From Bacterioplanoides sp. SCSIO 12839 (lineage in GTDB: Bacteria; Pseudomonadota; Gammaproteobacteria; Pseudomonadales; Oceanobacteraceae), in contig NZ_CP073745.1 of the NCBI RefSeq assembly GCF_024397975.1, positions 832,501 through 896,500 of the forward strand: a stretch of DNA of 64,000 bases, in the 5' to 3' direction. Of the stretch, positions 54,327 through 63,856 are shown in pieces (the first letter of the stretch is position 1; every line of letters starts with the position of its first letter). Below the pieces are notes generated by a model. It did no database searches. It was not told the DNA's origin and saw only the letters and a program-made list of their open reading frames with translations. The position numbers and the translations under genes are program-made.

Positions 54327-55235
54327 TTATTCCTCTTCCTGGCACAGCAGGAATTCCAGCAGTGCTTTCTGAGCGTGCAAGCGGTTTTCCGCTTCATCCC
54401 AAACAACCGAGCGTTTGTCGTCCAGCAGGTCTTCGCTGACTTCTTCACCACGATGCGCTGGTAAGCAGTGCATAAAGACAACATCGTCGTTCGCCAGATC
54501 CAGCAGAGCAGGAGAAACCTGATAATCCTGGAACTTAGCCAGACGATCATCTTGCTCGTCTTCCTGACCCATAGAGGCCCAAACGTCGGTAACCACCAGG
54601 TCAGCGTTTTTAACCGCTTCTTTCGGATCGCGCATTACGTTTACACGAGCCGCGTTTTCGTTCACCAGGTGCTCGGCAGGTTCAAAACCTTCCGGACAAG
54701 CCACATTTAAGGTGAAGCCAAACTGGCGTGCGGCATTGATGTAGGAATGGCACATGTTGTTGCCATCACCAATCCAGGCAACGGTTTTACCTTTGATGCT
54801 GCCACGGTGTTCAACATAGGCCTGTACATCGGCCAGCAGCTGACATGGGTGGAAATCATCGGTTAAGGCGTTAATAACCGGTACCTGAGAAAACGCGGCA
54901 AAACGCTCGACGGTTTCGTGATCGAAGGTACGGATCATTACCACGTCGACCATACGGGATAAAACGCGTGCGCTGTCTTCGATTGGCTCACCACGGCCTA
55001 ACTGAGTGTCGCGTGGCGATAAGAAAATCGCGCTGCCGCCCAGCTGTGCCATGCCCGCTTCAAAGGATACACGGGTACGGGTCGATGATTTTTCGAAAAT
55101 CATACCCAGTACTTTATTTTTTAATGGCTCATGAATCTCGCCAGAGCGGTGAATTTTTTTCAGCTCAATGGCGCGATTAATGACCCAATTCAGTTCTTCT
55201 GGAGAGAGATCTAATAAGGTTAAAAAGTGTCTCAT
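54327..55235 (-). CDS. argF: Ornithine carbamoyltransferase
   Basis: A 302-residue enzyme making citrulline in arginine synthesis. The carbamoyl-phosphate site is [12 protein letters not shown], with HPCQLLADV for ornithine/carbamoyl contacts and [14 protein letters not shown] near the C-terminus. Anabolic-type length. Its gene follows argD by nine bases and is co-transcribed with it. Confidence 0.96.
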   Translation of the reverse strand: MRHFLTLLDLSPEELNWVINRAIELKKIHRSGEIHEPLKNKVLGMIFEKSSTRTRVSFEAGMAQLGGSAIFLSPRDTQLGRGEPIEDSARVLSRMVDVVMIRTFDHETVERFAAFSQVPVINALTDDFHPCQLLADVQAYVEHRGSIKGKTVAWIGDGNNMCHSYINAARQFGFTLNVACPEGFEPAEHLVNENAARVNVMRDPKEAVKNADLVVTDVWASMGQEDEQDDRLAKFQDYQVSPALLDLANDDVVFMHCLPAHRGEEVSEDLLDDKRSVVWDEAENRLHAQKALLEFLLCQEEE

Positions 55236-55244
55236 ATTCTTTAC

Positions 55245-56438
55245 TCAGTTAAGCGTTGCTACCAGGGCAGCGACACGCTCAACAATCTGATCGGCTTCTT
55301 CTTTATTCAGATTTAATGGCGGCAATAAACGAATCACATTGCCTGCCGTGACGTTAATTAATAATTGTTGTTCGGTAACGGCCTGAGCCATCAGCTGTGG
55401 GCAATCCTGATCCATCACCAGACCAATCATCAGACCACGACCACGGATTTCTTTTAATTTGCCGGTGCCTTGCAGTTTTTCCGTAAATTGAGCGCGTAAA
55501 TAGTCGCCCATTTCAGCGGCGTGTTCGCTCAGCTTGTCCTGTTCGATGGTTTGAACCACAGCAAAGGCCGCGGCACAGGCCAGCGGGTTACCGCCGTAGG
55601 TAGAGCCATGATTACCAGGCTGTAAAACCTCTGCGGCTTTACCGCGCGCTAAACAGGCACCAATCGGTACGCCATTACCCAGGCCTTTGGCGGTGGTTAA
55701 TACATCCGGCATAAAGCCAAATTGCTGGTAGCAGAAGTAGCTGCCGGTACGACCGTTACCGGTCTGAATTTCATCCAGCATCATTAACAGTTCGTGCTGA
55801 TCACACAGTGCACGTACCGCATGCAGGTAGTCGGCAGACGCTGTCGCTAAACCACCTTCGCCCTGAACCGGTTCGATTAATACCGCAACAATTTGTGGAT
55901 CGGCTTTGATCACTGATTCCAGCGCTGCAATATCGTTGTAGGGGACACGGACAAAACCGCTGACCAGTGGGCCAAAACCTTCGTGAACCTTAGCATTGCC
56001 GGTGGCCGACAACGTCGCCAGAGTACGGCCATGGAATGACTGAGTCATGACCACAATTTTGGCTTCATGAATGCCTTTATCGTGGCCGTATTTACGGGCG
56101 ATTTTAATCGCCGCTTCGTTTGCCTCAGCACCCGAATTGGAGAAAAACACATTATCCATGCCAGACACGCGTTGCAGTGCTTCCGCCAGCGCTTGCTGAC
56201 GTTCAATACCGTATAGGTTGGAGGTATGAATAAGCTTATCTGCTTGTTCGCACAGCGCTTTGGTAACTGCAGGATGAGCATGGCCCAGACCACATACAGC
56301 AATTCCGCTGAGTGCATCCAAATACTGCTTTCCATCTTCACCGTTCAGCCAGCTGCCCTGGCCAGAAGTGAAAGTCACCGGTAAACGCCCGTAGGTGTTC
56401 ATGATGGCATGCCCGGCGCTAGGCGTAGTGTTGGACAT
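55245..56438 (-). CDS. argD: Acetylornithine aminotransferase (class III)
   Basis: A 397-residue PLP aminotransferase. The PLP lysine is in TTAKGLGNGVPIGA, with the class-III signature LMMLDEIQTGNGRTG and NSGAEANEAAIKIARKYG. It makes N-acetylornithine in arginine synthesis and may also act on succinyl-diaminopimelate. It is followed immediately by argF. The 5' leader carries a hairpin followed by T residues. Confidence 0.95.
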   Translation of the reverse strand: MSNTTPSAGHAIMNTYGRLPVTFTSGQGSWLNGEDGKQYLDALSGIAVCGLGHAHPAVTKALCEQADKLIHTSNLYGIERQQALAEALQRVSGMDNVFFSNSGAEANEAAIKIARKYGHDKGIHEAKIVVMTQSFHGRTLATLSATGNAKVHEGFGPLVSGFVRVPYNDIAALESVIKADPQIVAVLIEPVQGEGGLATASADYLHAVRALCDQHELLMMLDEIQTGNGRTGSYFCYQQFGFMPDVLTTAKGLGNGVPIGACLARGKAAEVLQPGNHGSTYGGNPLACAAAFAVVQTIEQDKLSEHAAEMGDYLRAQFTEKLQGTGKLKEIRGRGLMIGLVMDQDCPQLMAQAVTEQQLLINVTAGNVIRLLPPLNLNKEEADQIVERVAALVATLN

Positions 56439-56475
56439 AGGTTCAAATCCTAATTCGTTGAATCCTTAAAAACGC

Positions 56476-56496
56476 AAAAAGGCAGCTGTTGCTGCC
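56476..56496 (-). promoter_or_regulatory. Terminator-like hairpin in the argD 5' leader
   Basis: On the minus strand GGCAGC-AACA-GCTGCC is followed by TTTTT, then GCGTTTTT. With the promoter below, it would begin about six bases from the mRNA 5' end. That position is unusual for a terminator, so mRNA stabilisation or very early attenuation are both conceivable. Confidence 0.55.
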
Positions 56497-56508
56497 CTCG
56501 GAGGATAA

Positions 56509-56537
56509 ATAATACGGAAGGCAAGGGGCTTTGTAAA
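56509..56537 (-). promoter_or_regulatory. argD-argF promoter
   Basis: Minus-strand TTTACA (56537-56532), exactly 17 bases, then TATTAT (56514-56509): a strong sigma-70 match. Transcription would start near 56502. Confidence 0.72.
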
Positions 56538-56559
56538 TATACGCCAGAGGTCGAATATT

Positions 56560-56573
56560 TATCAGTATTGATA
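56560..56573. promoter_or_regulatory. TATCA-N4-TGATA palindrome in the argD/chemoreceptor divergent gap
   Basis: An inverted repeat with five-base arms, 22 bases upstream of the argD -35 box. It is an operator candidate but not a convincing ARG box. Confidence 0.3.
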
Positions 56574-56632
56574 ATTTTATTGGTCGAAAAACAGACTAAT
56601 CTTAATCGAAATGCTGTGTGTGAGAGATCACT

Positions 56633-58576
56633 ATGAATATTCGTACCCGTTTAACTGCTGCCATGTTGTCAGCGGTTATTATCCCGTTGGCGGTCATTAC
56701 CGTGCTGGCCGTGCTTGAGTTGCAGGACAGTGCGGTCAAAGAGTTTGAAAATCGCAGTAGCGCAGAAATTCGCCATATCGATAAGGCATTCAGTCTTTAT
56801 CTGAATGGTCTGGCGGAAGATGCTGTCTTTTTAGCAACAGCCCGCGAAGTTCAGGCTCTGGATGGCTCTGCAACAAAATACTTTGATAACGCAAAGGCAA
56901 TGCCGGAGAAGGAGAACGGTAGCCCTGAAGCCGATGCCTTTGCTTTATTTAAAAAGTTTGGCAACAGCCGCCCTGATTTAGCGTATGTTTTTCTCGGGCT
57001 GGATGATGGTGCTTATATTCAATATCCGACAAATGAACTGGGTAACTACGACCCGCGCAAGCGCCCTTGGTATCTTGCGGCAAAAGAAAAGCCTGGTGTG
57101 CCCGTTCGTGCACCGGCCTATAAAGATGTGAATACCGGTGCCCCTTTATTGGACTATTTGCATACCTTCACGACTGACAGCGGTTTGACGGGGGTTGTGG
57201 GTGTGGATGTCACACTGGCAAAGCTGACTGAAATGGTGACATCGGTGCAGTTTGGAGAGCAGGGATATCTGATTCTGATAGAAGAAACCGGTGCTGTTTT
57301 AGCTGATGGTGGTGCTCCAGAAAATAACTTTAAAAAAGTGAATGAGGTGAGCGACGTTTATCAGCAACTATTTAACGCCAGTGGGCTGCTTGAAGTGACT
57401 TTGAATGGCGAATTATGGTTTGCAACGGTTTACACCTCACCAGAGCTGGGATGGAAATTTGTTGGTGTTATTCCAGAGCACGAGGTTTTTGCCAGTGCGG
57501 CTCGTTTGCGTAATACCATTATTGTTATTGCACTGGTGCTGCTGGCGGCTTTTGCGGTGCTGGCAATGTGGACCAGTAACCTGATTTCTCGCCCGATTCA
57601 GGCTGTGACCAAAGGCCTGGAAGAAGTTGCTTCTGGGGAAGGAGACCTGACGCGCCGCCTGAAAGTAGTCAGCAATGATGAATCAGGGCAAATGGCGTCT
57701 GCATTTAATCGTTTTGTCACCATGATTCATTCACTGGTATCTGATATTAATCAGCGAGCTTCGGATGTTCAGCAACAGGCAACCAGTGGGTTAGGTATTT
57801 CTGAGCAGCTGATGCATGTCTCCGACAACCAATCAAACGCCACCGAACAGGTTGCCACAGCTTTTAATGAAATGGTGGCGACGTCTAATGAAGTCGCTAA
57901 AAATTGCAGTGAAACGGCTCAGGCCGCTGACCAGAGCCAGCATCATGTGGTGCAGGGACAGACGTTTATCGAAAAAACCACCGGCTCAGTTGAGCAACTA
58001 GAGAAAGTGATTGAAGATTCAAACCAGGCCATGTCGGCCCTGGCTGGAGAATCGAAAAACATTACTACGATTCTGGATACCATTCGGGGGATTGCTGAGC
58101 AAACTAATTTGTTAGCTCTGAATGCCGCCATTGAAGCTGCACGTGCCGGTGAGCAAGGCCGCGGTTTTGCCGTGGTTGCCGATGAAGTCCGGACATTAGC
58201 CGGGCGGACCGCAGAGTCGACCGAAGAAATTGATAAAATGATTTCTTCGCTGGTGAATAAAACCAGTGAAGTCTCTGAAAAACTGTCCAGCAGTCTGGAG
58301 CACTCCCGTGAAACGGCGGAAGCGACAGAGCAGACGCGAGAGGTGTTTGTCTCGATTCAGGATTCCGTATCACGTATCCGCGATATGGCCACTCAGATTG
58401 CCGCCGCTGCTGAGGAGCAACATCTGGTGGCAGAAGAAATCAATCAGAACATCATCAGCATTAATACCGAGGCTCTGAATGCCAAGGACAGTTCACAACA
58501 ATTGAAAAATGGTGCACAAAGCCTGAGCTCAGTTTCTTCTGAATTGTCGTCGATGGTGAGTCGTTTTAAGGTATGA
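56633..58576 (+). CDS. Methyl-accepting chemotaxis protein with dCache-type sensor
   Basis: A 647-residue chemoreceptor. First helix [20 protein letters not shown] (about 9-28), then a dCache_1 periplasmic domain (about 35-285). This contains the amino-acid/amine-type ligand region [31 protein letters not shown], then [13 protein letters not shown] second helix (about 292-314), HAMP and a signalling domain with [18 protein letters not shown] follow. The RPWY segment with a distal Asp is the pattern I associate with dCache amino-acid sensors. Divergent from argD. Confidence 0.93.
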   Translation: MNIRTRLTAAMLSAVIIPLAVITVLAVLELQDSAVKEFENRSSAEIRHIDKAFSLYLNGLAEDAVFLATAREVQALDGSATKYFDNAKAMPEKENGSPEADAFALFKKFGNSRPDLAYVFLGLDDGAYIQYPTNELGNYDPRKRPWYLAAKEKPGVPVRAPAYKDVNTGAPLLDYLHTFTTDSGLTGVVGVDVTLAKLTEMVTSVQFGEQGYLILIEETGAVLADGGAPENNFKKVNEVSDVYQQLFNASGLLEVTLNGELWFATVYTSPELGWKFVGVIPEHEVFASAARLRNTIIVIALVLLAAFAVLAMWTSNLISRPIQAVTKGLEEVASGEGDLTRRLKVVSNDESGQMASAFNRFVTMIHSLVSDINQRASDVQQQATSGLGISEQLMHVSDNQSNATEQVATAFNEMVATSNEVAKNCSETAQAADQSQHHVVQGQTFIEKTTGSVEQLEKVIEDSNQAMSALAGESKNITTILDTIRGIAEQTNLLALNAAIEAARAGEQGRGFAVVADEVRTLAGRTAESTEEIDKMISSLVNKTSEVSEKLSSSLEHSRETAEATEQTREVFVSIQDSVSRIRDMATQIAAAAEEQHLVAEEINQNIISINTEALNAKDSSQQLKNGAQSLSSVSSELSSMVSRFKV

Positions 58577-58583
58577 CAATAAA

Positions 58584-58660
58584 TGGTGGGCCCGCCCAGA
58601 CTTGAACTGGGGACCTGCCGATTATGAGTCGGATGCTCTAACCAACTGAGCTACGGGCCC
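58584..58660 (-). tRNA. ileX: tRNA with CAU anticodon, probably tRNA-Ile2 (lysidine-modified)
   Basis: A 77-base cloverleaf on the minus strand including the encoded CCA. Acceptor stem GGGCCCG / CGGGCCC, D-arm TAGCTCAGTTGGTTAGAGC, anticodon loop CTCATAA, T-arm GTTCAAGTC. The CAU anticodon could mean elongator Met or Ile2. The acceptor pairs C4-G69 and C5-G68, known TilS recognition features, and the position beside rpoD (as ileX in E. coli) favour Ile2. The start tRNA is excluded because the first base pair is standard G-C. Confidence 0.9.
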
Positions 58661-58780
58661 TTCATGTTGGGCGAGTGATTCGTCCCTGAGAAGTGGCAAG
58701 ATTATAACCACGCTTACCAATAAGCGCCAGCCCTTTGATTTAACTAATAAAAAGCCGTCAAAAGGCGTTTGAATAAGCAT

Positions 58781-58808
58781 AAAAAAACCGCCCGATGGCG
58801 GTTTTTTT
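58781..58808 (-). terminator. rpoD terminator
   Basis: AAAAAAACCGCC-CGAT-GGCGGTTTTTTT lies 23 bases past the rpoD stop on the minus strand, with a strong T tract. Confidence 0.92.
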
Positions 58809-58830
58809 ATGCTCGATGAACAGAACTTAA

Positions 58831-60669
58831 TTATTCATCAATAAAGCTGCGCAGGTGATCTGATCGGCTTGGGTGGCGCAATTTACGCAGTGCTTTGGCT
58901 TCAATCTGACGAATACGCTCACGGGTTACATCGAACTGTTTGCCGACTTCTTCCAGTGTGTGGTCCGTATTCATATCAATACCAAAACGCATACGCAGAA
59001 CTTTTGCTTCACGTGCGGTCAGGCCAGACAGTACTGAGCGGGTTGCTTCCGTCAGACCATCATTCGTCGCGGTATCCATTGGCGACTCAGACTGAGTATC
59101 TTCGATGAAGTCACCCAGATGCGAATCTTCATCATCACCAATTGGCGTTTCCATGGAGATTGGCTCTTTGGCAATCTTCAGGACTTTGCGGATTTTATCT
59201 TCCGGCATGTCCATACGCTCGGCCAGTTCTTCTGGAGTGGCTTCACGACCCATCTCTTGCAACATCTGACGAGAGATACGGTTCAGCTTGTTGATGGTTT
59301 CGATCATGTGTACCGGGATACGGATGGTACGCGCCTGATCGGCAATCGAACGCGTGATCGCCTGACGAATCCACCAGGTTGCATAGGTCGAGAACTTATA
59401 ACCACGACGGTATTCAAACTTATCCACTGCTTTCATCAGGCCGATGTTGCCTTCCTGAATCAGATCCAGGAACTGCAGGCCACGGTTGGTGTATTTCTTC
59501 GCGATCGAAATAACCAGACGCAGGTTGGCCTCAACCATTTCTTTCTTAGCGCGGCGGGCACGAGCTTCGCCGATGGAAACCTTACGGTTAACTTCTTTAA
59601 TCTCAGGGATGCTCAGCAGTACACGTTCGGAGACCGCTTTAATTTTCTTCTGAGAGCGGAAGATATCTAACTTGTAGGTCTCCAGCTTTTTCGAGTACGG
59701 ACGGCCTGCTTCAATCAGGGTTTCAATCCACTCATTATTAATTTCGTTACCCTGGAAGCCTTTGATGAAGTCTTTTCGGTCCATGCCACACTTGCGGGTC
59801 ATCAGAACCATGATCTGACGTTCCTGAGTGCGAATAGCGTTCAGTGCGTTACGGGATTCATCAACCAGTGCATCAAAATATTTAGGCGTCAGTTTGATCG
59901 GTGCAAACACCTCAGCCAGTTTGGCTAATGCTTCTTCCGCTTCTTTGCTGGCGCGACCATGTTGCTCTAATGCGGCTTCTACTGCGTCATTGGCATCGGA
60001 GATTTCTGTAAAGCGGCGAACCACTTCCACCATGTCAATGCCGGATTGTTCTTCTTCGTCTTCGTCATCTTCGCTGTCGCCATCCACGTCTTCGTCGTCA
60101 TTAGCTTCTTCTGCTTTTGCCGCTTCAGCCGCTGCACCCGCTTGTGGGCCGGGCTCAGGATCTTCATCGGATGGATCAATAAAGCCACTGAAGACATCAC
60201 CGACTTTATTCGGATCTTCTTCGGTGTTTTTAAAGGCGTTTAAGACAACACCAACAGCACCTGGGTAATAGGCCAGAGCAGACATCACTTCACGGATGCC
60301 TTCTTCAATCCGCTTGGCGATCACAATTTCGCCTTCACGGGTCAGCAGCTCAACGGTACCCATTTCACGCATATACATACGCACAGGGTCTGTGGTGCGG
60401 CCAACATCAGATTCCACCAGTGCCAGTGCCGCAGCTGCTTCTTCGGCGGCCGCATCATCGGCTGCTTCGTTAAACAGTGACTCACCGTCTGGTGCATTTT
60501 CGGATACCGGAATACCGATATCGTTGATCATACGAATAATGTCTTCGACCTGATCCGGGTTGGCAATATCGTCTGGCAGGTGGTCATTAACCTGTGCATA
60601 CGTCAGGTAACCCTGCTCTTTGCCTTTAGCGATCAGTTCTTTTAAACGAGATTGTTGCGTTGATGACAT
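58831..60669 (-). CDS. rpoD: RNA polymerase primary sigma factor (sigma-70)
   Basis: A 612-residue sigma factor, almost the E. coli length. Region 1.1 is at the N-terminus, then an acidic non-conserved region ([18 protein letters not shown] near 200). Region 2 has [30 protein letters not shown] and [16 protein letters not shown]; region 4 ends with [17 protein letters not shown]. Standard neighbours dnaG and rpsU form the macromolecular-synthesis block. Confidence 0.98.
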   Translation of the reverse strand: MSSTQQSRLKELIAKGKEQGYLTYAQVNDHLPDDIANPDQVEDIIRMINDIGIPVSENAPDGESLFNEAADDAAAEEAAAALALVESDVGRTTDPVRMYMREMGTVELLTREGEIVIAKRIEEGIREVMSALAYYPGAVGVVLNAFKNTEEDPNKVGDVFSGFIDPSDEDPEPGPQAGAAAEAAKAEEANDDEDVDGDSEDDEDEEEQSGIDMVEVVRRFTEISDANDAVEAALEQHGRASKEAEEALAKLAEVFAPIKLTPKYFDALVDESRNALNAIRTQERQIMVLMTRKCGMDRKDFIKGFQGNEINNEWIETLIEAGRPYSKKLETYKLDIFRSQKKIKAVSERVLLSIPEIKEVNRKVSIGEARARRAKKEMVEANLRLVISIAKKYTNRGLQFLDLIQEGNIGLMKAVDKFEYRRGYKFSTYATWWIRQAITRSIADQARTIRIPVHMIETINKLNRISRQMLQEMGREATPEELAERMDMPEDKIRKVLKIAKEPISMETPIGDDEDSHLGDFIEDTQSESPMDTATNDGLTEATRSVLSGLTAREAKVLRMRFGIDMNTDHTLEEVGKQFDVTRERIRQIEAKALRKLRHPSRSDHLRSFIDE

Positions 60670-61001
60670 AGAAGCCTAGATTCCGTGTTTTTAAGGCGGA
60701 AGAAAAACGCCAAAGTATAACTTTTAACCGCCATTTAAGCCAGAAAATACAATAGCTTCCGACCATTTAATTTCGGCTGATGTGCGGTGTGTACTTGGAC
60801 ATGGGAGCCAGGTTACGTGTGTTGGTTCATCGGTCGGCTTTTTGCTCGAATCCCGATGGTTGCCCCTCAGGCTTTGTCACGCTATTCACTGTGCTGCTGC
60901 AGTCGTTATAGGGCTGAGTTTGATCAGCTCAGAAGTGTATATAGGGGTGCTTTAACGGATTTCAATGGTTTTAGTGTGGGATTTTAATGGCAGGTGAGAT
61001 T
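60670..61001. other. rpoD-dnaG intergenic region (332 bases)
   Basis: No protein or RNA gene recognised. On the minus strand a TATACT -10-like box (60719-60714) about 45 bases before rpoD may be an rpoD promoter, but its -35 is poor. No sigma-32 promoter of the E. coli type was found. The large gap suggests that rpoD has its own promoter rather than depending on dnaG transcription. Confidence 0.5.
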
Positions 61002-62879
61002 TTAACGGCTGTAGATGCCGGTGCGCTTTTTCTGCAGTTCGTGCATCAGGCGTTGCAGTTCTCTCAATCGCTGGCGCTCAGCATCGGAGAGTTTCTCTTT
61101 ATTGCTCAGTTTTGTTTTGAGCTCAGTCAGCTCATGTTCCAGTTTACGCGCATCCAGGCGTTTTAATACATCGGCAATACTGCTTGCACTTGGGCTGATT
61201 CGCGGTTCAGACTGTTCCGCCAGCTCTTTAAGTTGTTGCAGAAAGGGGGTGCCCGTCCATTGAATCAATAAACCAATCGTATCGTTTTGAGGTGTTTGCT
61301 TCAGTTTGTTCAGTACTTCAAAGAAGAGTCGCTCAATATCACTTTCCGGTTCACAGGCCGGAATCTCAAGCTTCTGGGCTAACGCCGGGCTTTGTACCAA
61401 AGCGGTCAGCGCCTGATAGACCAACGGCGATAATGCGTCACTGTGTTGCTGGTTATCCGCTGTATCATGAAAGTCATAATCTGCCGGTGGAGCATCAATC
61501 ACTGGCATAGGAATGTCGTCTGCCGCTTCAGGCTCTTTTGTCGAAGCGGGGGCTTCTGCTTCCAGCTTGGTGAGTGCATGACTCTCGACACCCGTTTCAT
61601 CTTTAAGCTTCTGACGCATCAGTTGGCGTAACATGCCATCCGGTAAGCGGTTGATCAGGGGGGCTGCGAGTTGATCCAGACGGGCTTTGCCGTCCAGCGT
61701 GTCAAAGTCGACTTGTTCTTTTAAGTGGGCGAACAGGAACTCCGGCAAATGATCGGATTGATTTAAGCGTTGTTCGAAAGCATCTTTGCCTTCTGTCCGA
61801 ACCAGAGTATCCGGGTCTTCGCCATCGGGCAGGAATAAGAAGCGAGCTTGCAGGCCATCCTGTAATAATGGCAGAACGGTTTCCATAGCTCGCGCAGCCG
61901 CGGTGCGCCCGGCCTGATCGCCATCGAAGCAGAAAATCACTTCCGGTACAATTTTGAATAAGCGTCGCAGGTGATGTTCGCTGGTTGCTGTACCTAACGT
62001 CGCAACAGCGTAATGAATACCAAACTCAGCCAGTGCTACCACATCCATATAACCTTCAACGATGACAAAACGGGTCAGTTTCTGGCGGATCTTACGGGCT
62101 TCATATAAGCCATATAGCTCACGGCCTTTCTGAAAAATCGGCGTTTCCGGCGAGTTAAGGTATTTCGGCTTTTCATCGCCGAGAACACGCCCACCAAAGG
62201 CAATTACCCGGCCACGGGCATCACGAATCGGGAACATGATGCGATCACGGAAGCGGTCGTAGGTGCGATACTCTTTGCCTGGTTCGTCTTTTTCAATCGA
62301 CATGCCACAGCTGATTAGCTGTTTGATGGTGTCTTTGTTGCTGCTTTGCTGGGGTGAAGCAGTCAGGTGTTTTTGCAGATTGTCCCAGCCGGGTGGGGCG
62401 TAACCAATTTGAAAGAATTTGGCTGCCTTTCCTGACAGACCACGATTTTTCAGGTACTGAATGGCTTTGCCTTTTTGTTCGTGGCTGCGCAGCATCTGTT
62501 CGAAGAAGTCGGCAGCTTTTGTCATCTGGTCAAATAATGGCTGATGTTGTTGCTCCTGGCGCGCTTCAAACGACACCTGCTCGCGCGGTACTTCCATATT
62601 GGCGTCAGAAGCGAGTTTCTCGACGGCGTCTGGGAAGCTCAGGCCATCAAATTCCATCACAAATTTTAATGCACTACCTGAGGCGCCACAGCCGAAGCAG
62701 TAATAAAACTGTTTGTCGGGGCTAACGGTAAAAGAAGGCGTGTTTTCGTTATGGAATGGGCAGCAGGCGGAGTAGTTCTTGCCCGTCTTCTTTAGTTTGA
62801 CACGACTGTCCACCACGTCGATCACATCGACACGGGAAAGAAGGTCATCAATAAAGGATTGGGGTATACGGCCAGCCAT
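61002..62879 (-). CDS. dnaG: DNA primase
   Basis: A 625-residue primase. The N-terminal CHC2 zinc finger is CCPFHNENTPSF followed by YYCFGCGASGSAL. The TOPRIM core has VIVEGYMDVVAL and FCFDGDQAGRTAA, and the C-terminal helicase-binding domain is present. ATG 62879 (MAGRIPQSFIDDL) matches the family start; the frame extends upstream a few codons. About 40 residues longer than E. coli DnaG, mostly in the Pro/Ala/Asp linker before the C-terminal domain. Confidence 0.97.
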   Translation of the reverse strand: MAGRIPQSFIDDLLSRVDVIDVVDSRVKLKKTGKNYSACCPFHNENTPSFTVSPDKQFYYCFGCGASGSALKFVMEFDGLSFPDAVEKLASDANMEVPREQVSFEARQEQQHQPLFDQMTKAADFFEQMLRSHEQKGKAIQYLKNRGLSGKAAKFFQIGYAPPGWDNLQKHLTASPQQSSNKDTIKQLISCGMSIEKDEPGKEYRTYDRFRDRIMFPIRDARGRVIAFGGRVLGDEKPKYLNSPETPIFQKGRELYGLYEARKIRQKLTRFVIVEGYMDVVALAEFGIHYAVATLGTATSEHHLRRLFKIVPEVIFCFDGDQAGRTAAARAMETVLPLLQDGLQARFLFLPDGEDPDTLVRTEGKDAFEQRLNQSDHLPEFLFAHLKEQVDFDTLDGKARLDQLAAPLINRLPDGMLRQLMRQKLKDETGVESHALTKLEAEAPASTKEPEAADDIPMPVIDAPPADYDFHDTADNQQHSDALSPLVYQALTALVQSPALAQKLEIPACEPESDIERLFFEVLNKLKQTPQNDTIGLLIQWTGTPFLQQLKELAEQSEPRISPSASSIADVLKRLDARKLEHELTELKTKLSNKEKLSDAERQRLRELQRLMHELQKKRTGIYSR

Positions 62880-62918
62880 GAACCTGAGAATAAAAAATAT
62901 ATTGTGTTCGGACAAACA

Positions 62919-62949
62919 AAAACGCCATCAATTTTCATTGATGGCGTTT
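62919..62949 (-). terminator. Terminator between yqeY and dnaG
   Basis: AACGCCATCAAT and ATTGATGGCGTT arms around a four-base loop. On the minus strand the stem is followed by TTTGTTTG. It lies in the yqeY-dnaG gap, reducing read-through from rpsU-yqeY into dnaG, like the terminator known before E. coli dnaG. Confidence 0.8.
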
Positions 62950-62986
62950 GTACAAAATGACATTGCAAGAATGCCTGTCGCTGGAA

Positions 62987-63433
62987 TCAGCCCAGTTGAG
63001 ACTTCACCAGTTGACTGATCTGGCCCATATCGGCGCGACCTTGCACTTGTGGTTTGAGGATGCCCATAACTTTGCCCATGTCCTGCATTCCTGCAGCACC
63101 GGACTGTGCAACGGCATCAGCCACCAGTTTGGCCAACTCTTCTTCGCTCAAGGCTTCTGGCAAAAACTCGCTGATTACGTCAATTTCGTATTGCTCGCCT
63201 TCTGCCAGCTCATCACGACCTGCTTCTTTATATTGAGCAATAGAGTCGCGACGTTGCTTGGTCATTTTGTCGAGGATCGTCAGAGCGCGAGCGTCATCCA
63301 CTTCGATACGCTCGTCCACTTCAACCTTTTTAAATTCTGCTGTAATCAGGCGTAACGCACCCAGACGTGGTTTGTCTTTGGCGCGCATTGCGTCCTTTAC
63401 AGCATCTTTAACGGTTGTAACTAGTGTGCTCAT
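62987..63433 (-). CDS. yqeY: GatB/YqeY domain protein
   Basis: A 148-residue protein with the tRNA-binding tail domain of GatB as a free-standing protein (MSTLVTTVKDAVKDAMRAKDK, LRLITAEFKKVEVDE, then DMGKVMGILKPQVQGRADM). Function not well defined; it may aid tRNA or amidotransferase quality control. Its place between rpsU and dnaG is widely conserved. Confidence 0.94.
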   Translation of the reverse strand: MSTLVTTVKDAVKDAMRAKDKPRLGALRLITAEFKKVEVDERIEVDDARALTILDKMTKQRRDSIAQYKEAGRDELAEGEQYEIDVISEFLPEALSEEELAKLVADAVAQSGAAGMQDMGKVMGILKPQVQGRADMGQISQLVKSQLG

Positions 63434-63459
63434 ATAAACCTCTAAGATTGATTCGCTGA

Positions 63460-63675
63460 TTAGTACAGGCGAGTCATCTTACGCTGTTCGCGCTGTACCT
63501 TTTTCAGGTGGCGCTTAACAGCTGCAGCCGCTTTACGCTTACGAACCCAGGTTGGCTTCTCATAGTGTTCGCGACGACGTACTTCAGACAGTACGCCTGC
63601 CTTTTCACAAGAACGCTTGAAACGACGCAGAGCAACGTCGAACGGCTCGTTTTCTTTAACTTTTACAGCTGGCAT
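63460..63675 (-). CDS. rpsU: 30S ribosomal protein S21
   Basis: A 71-residue very basic protein ([21 protein letters not shown] start, [22 protein letters not shown]). It binds near the anti-Shine-Dalgarno end of 16S rRNA. First gene of the rpsU-yqeY-dnaG-rpoD series. Confidence 0.98.
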   Translation of the reverse strand: MPAVKVKENEPFDVALRRFKRSCEKAGVLSEVRRREHYEKPTWVRKRKAAAAVKRHLKKVQREQRKMTRLY

Positions 63676-63748
63676 CCAATCACCTACGTGTATTAATAAA
63701 TTCTGTTTTAGCGGGGGAAAACCACAGACCCCCAGTTAGAGGGCGGGC

Positions 63749-63777
63749 ATTCTAATGCCTTTGATCGAGGAATGCAA
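63749..63777 (-). promoter_or_regulatory. rpsU promoter with GC-rich discriminator
   Basis: Minus-strand TTGCAT (63777-63772), exactly 17 bases, TAGAAT (63754-63749), then GCCCGCCC as discriminator. A good sigma-70 match with the discriminator type of growth-rate-controlled ribosomal promoters. Confidence 0.72.
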
Positions 63778-63810
63778 AACCTCTGCATGGATTTTAGTAC
63801 TTTGCGGCAG

Positions 63811-63816
63811 TATTAT
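63811..63816 (+). promoter_or_regulatory. Candidate tsaD -10 box
   Basis: TATTAT followed by TGCGCTCC, 40 bases before the tsaD start; only a weak -35 (TGGATT, 18-base spacer) is visible. Confidence 0.35.
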
Positions 63817-63856
63817 TGCGCTCCTTTTAGAATTAACTGTGTATTTGAGGTTGTTT

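Noticed and set aside
56560-56573. An ARG-box (ArgR operator) upstream of argD
   Set aside because: TATCA-N4-TGATA and the nearby GATAAATATTC do not fit TGAAT-N4-ATTCA in spacing; listed only as a weak palindrome.
59119-59670. A 183-codon open frame antisense to rpoD
   Set aside because: Shadow of the highly conserved sigma region 2-3 coding sequence.
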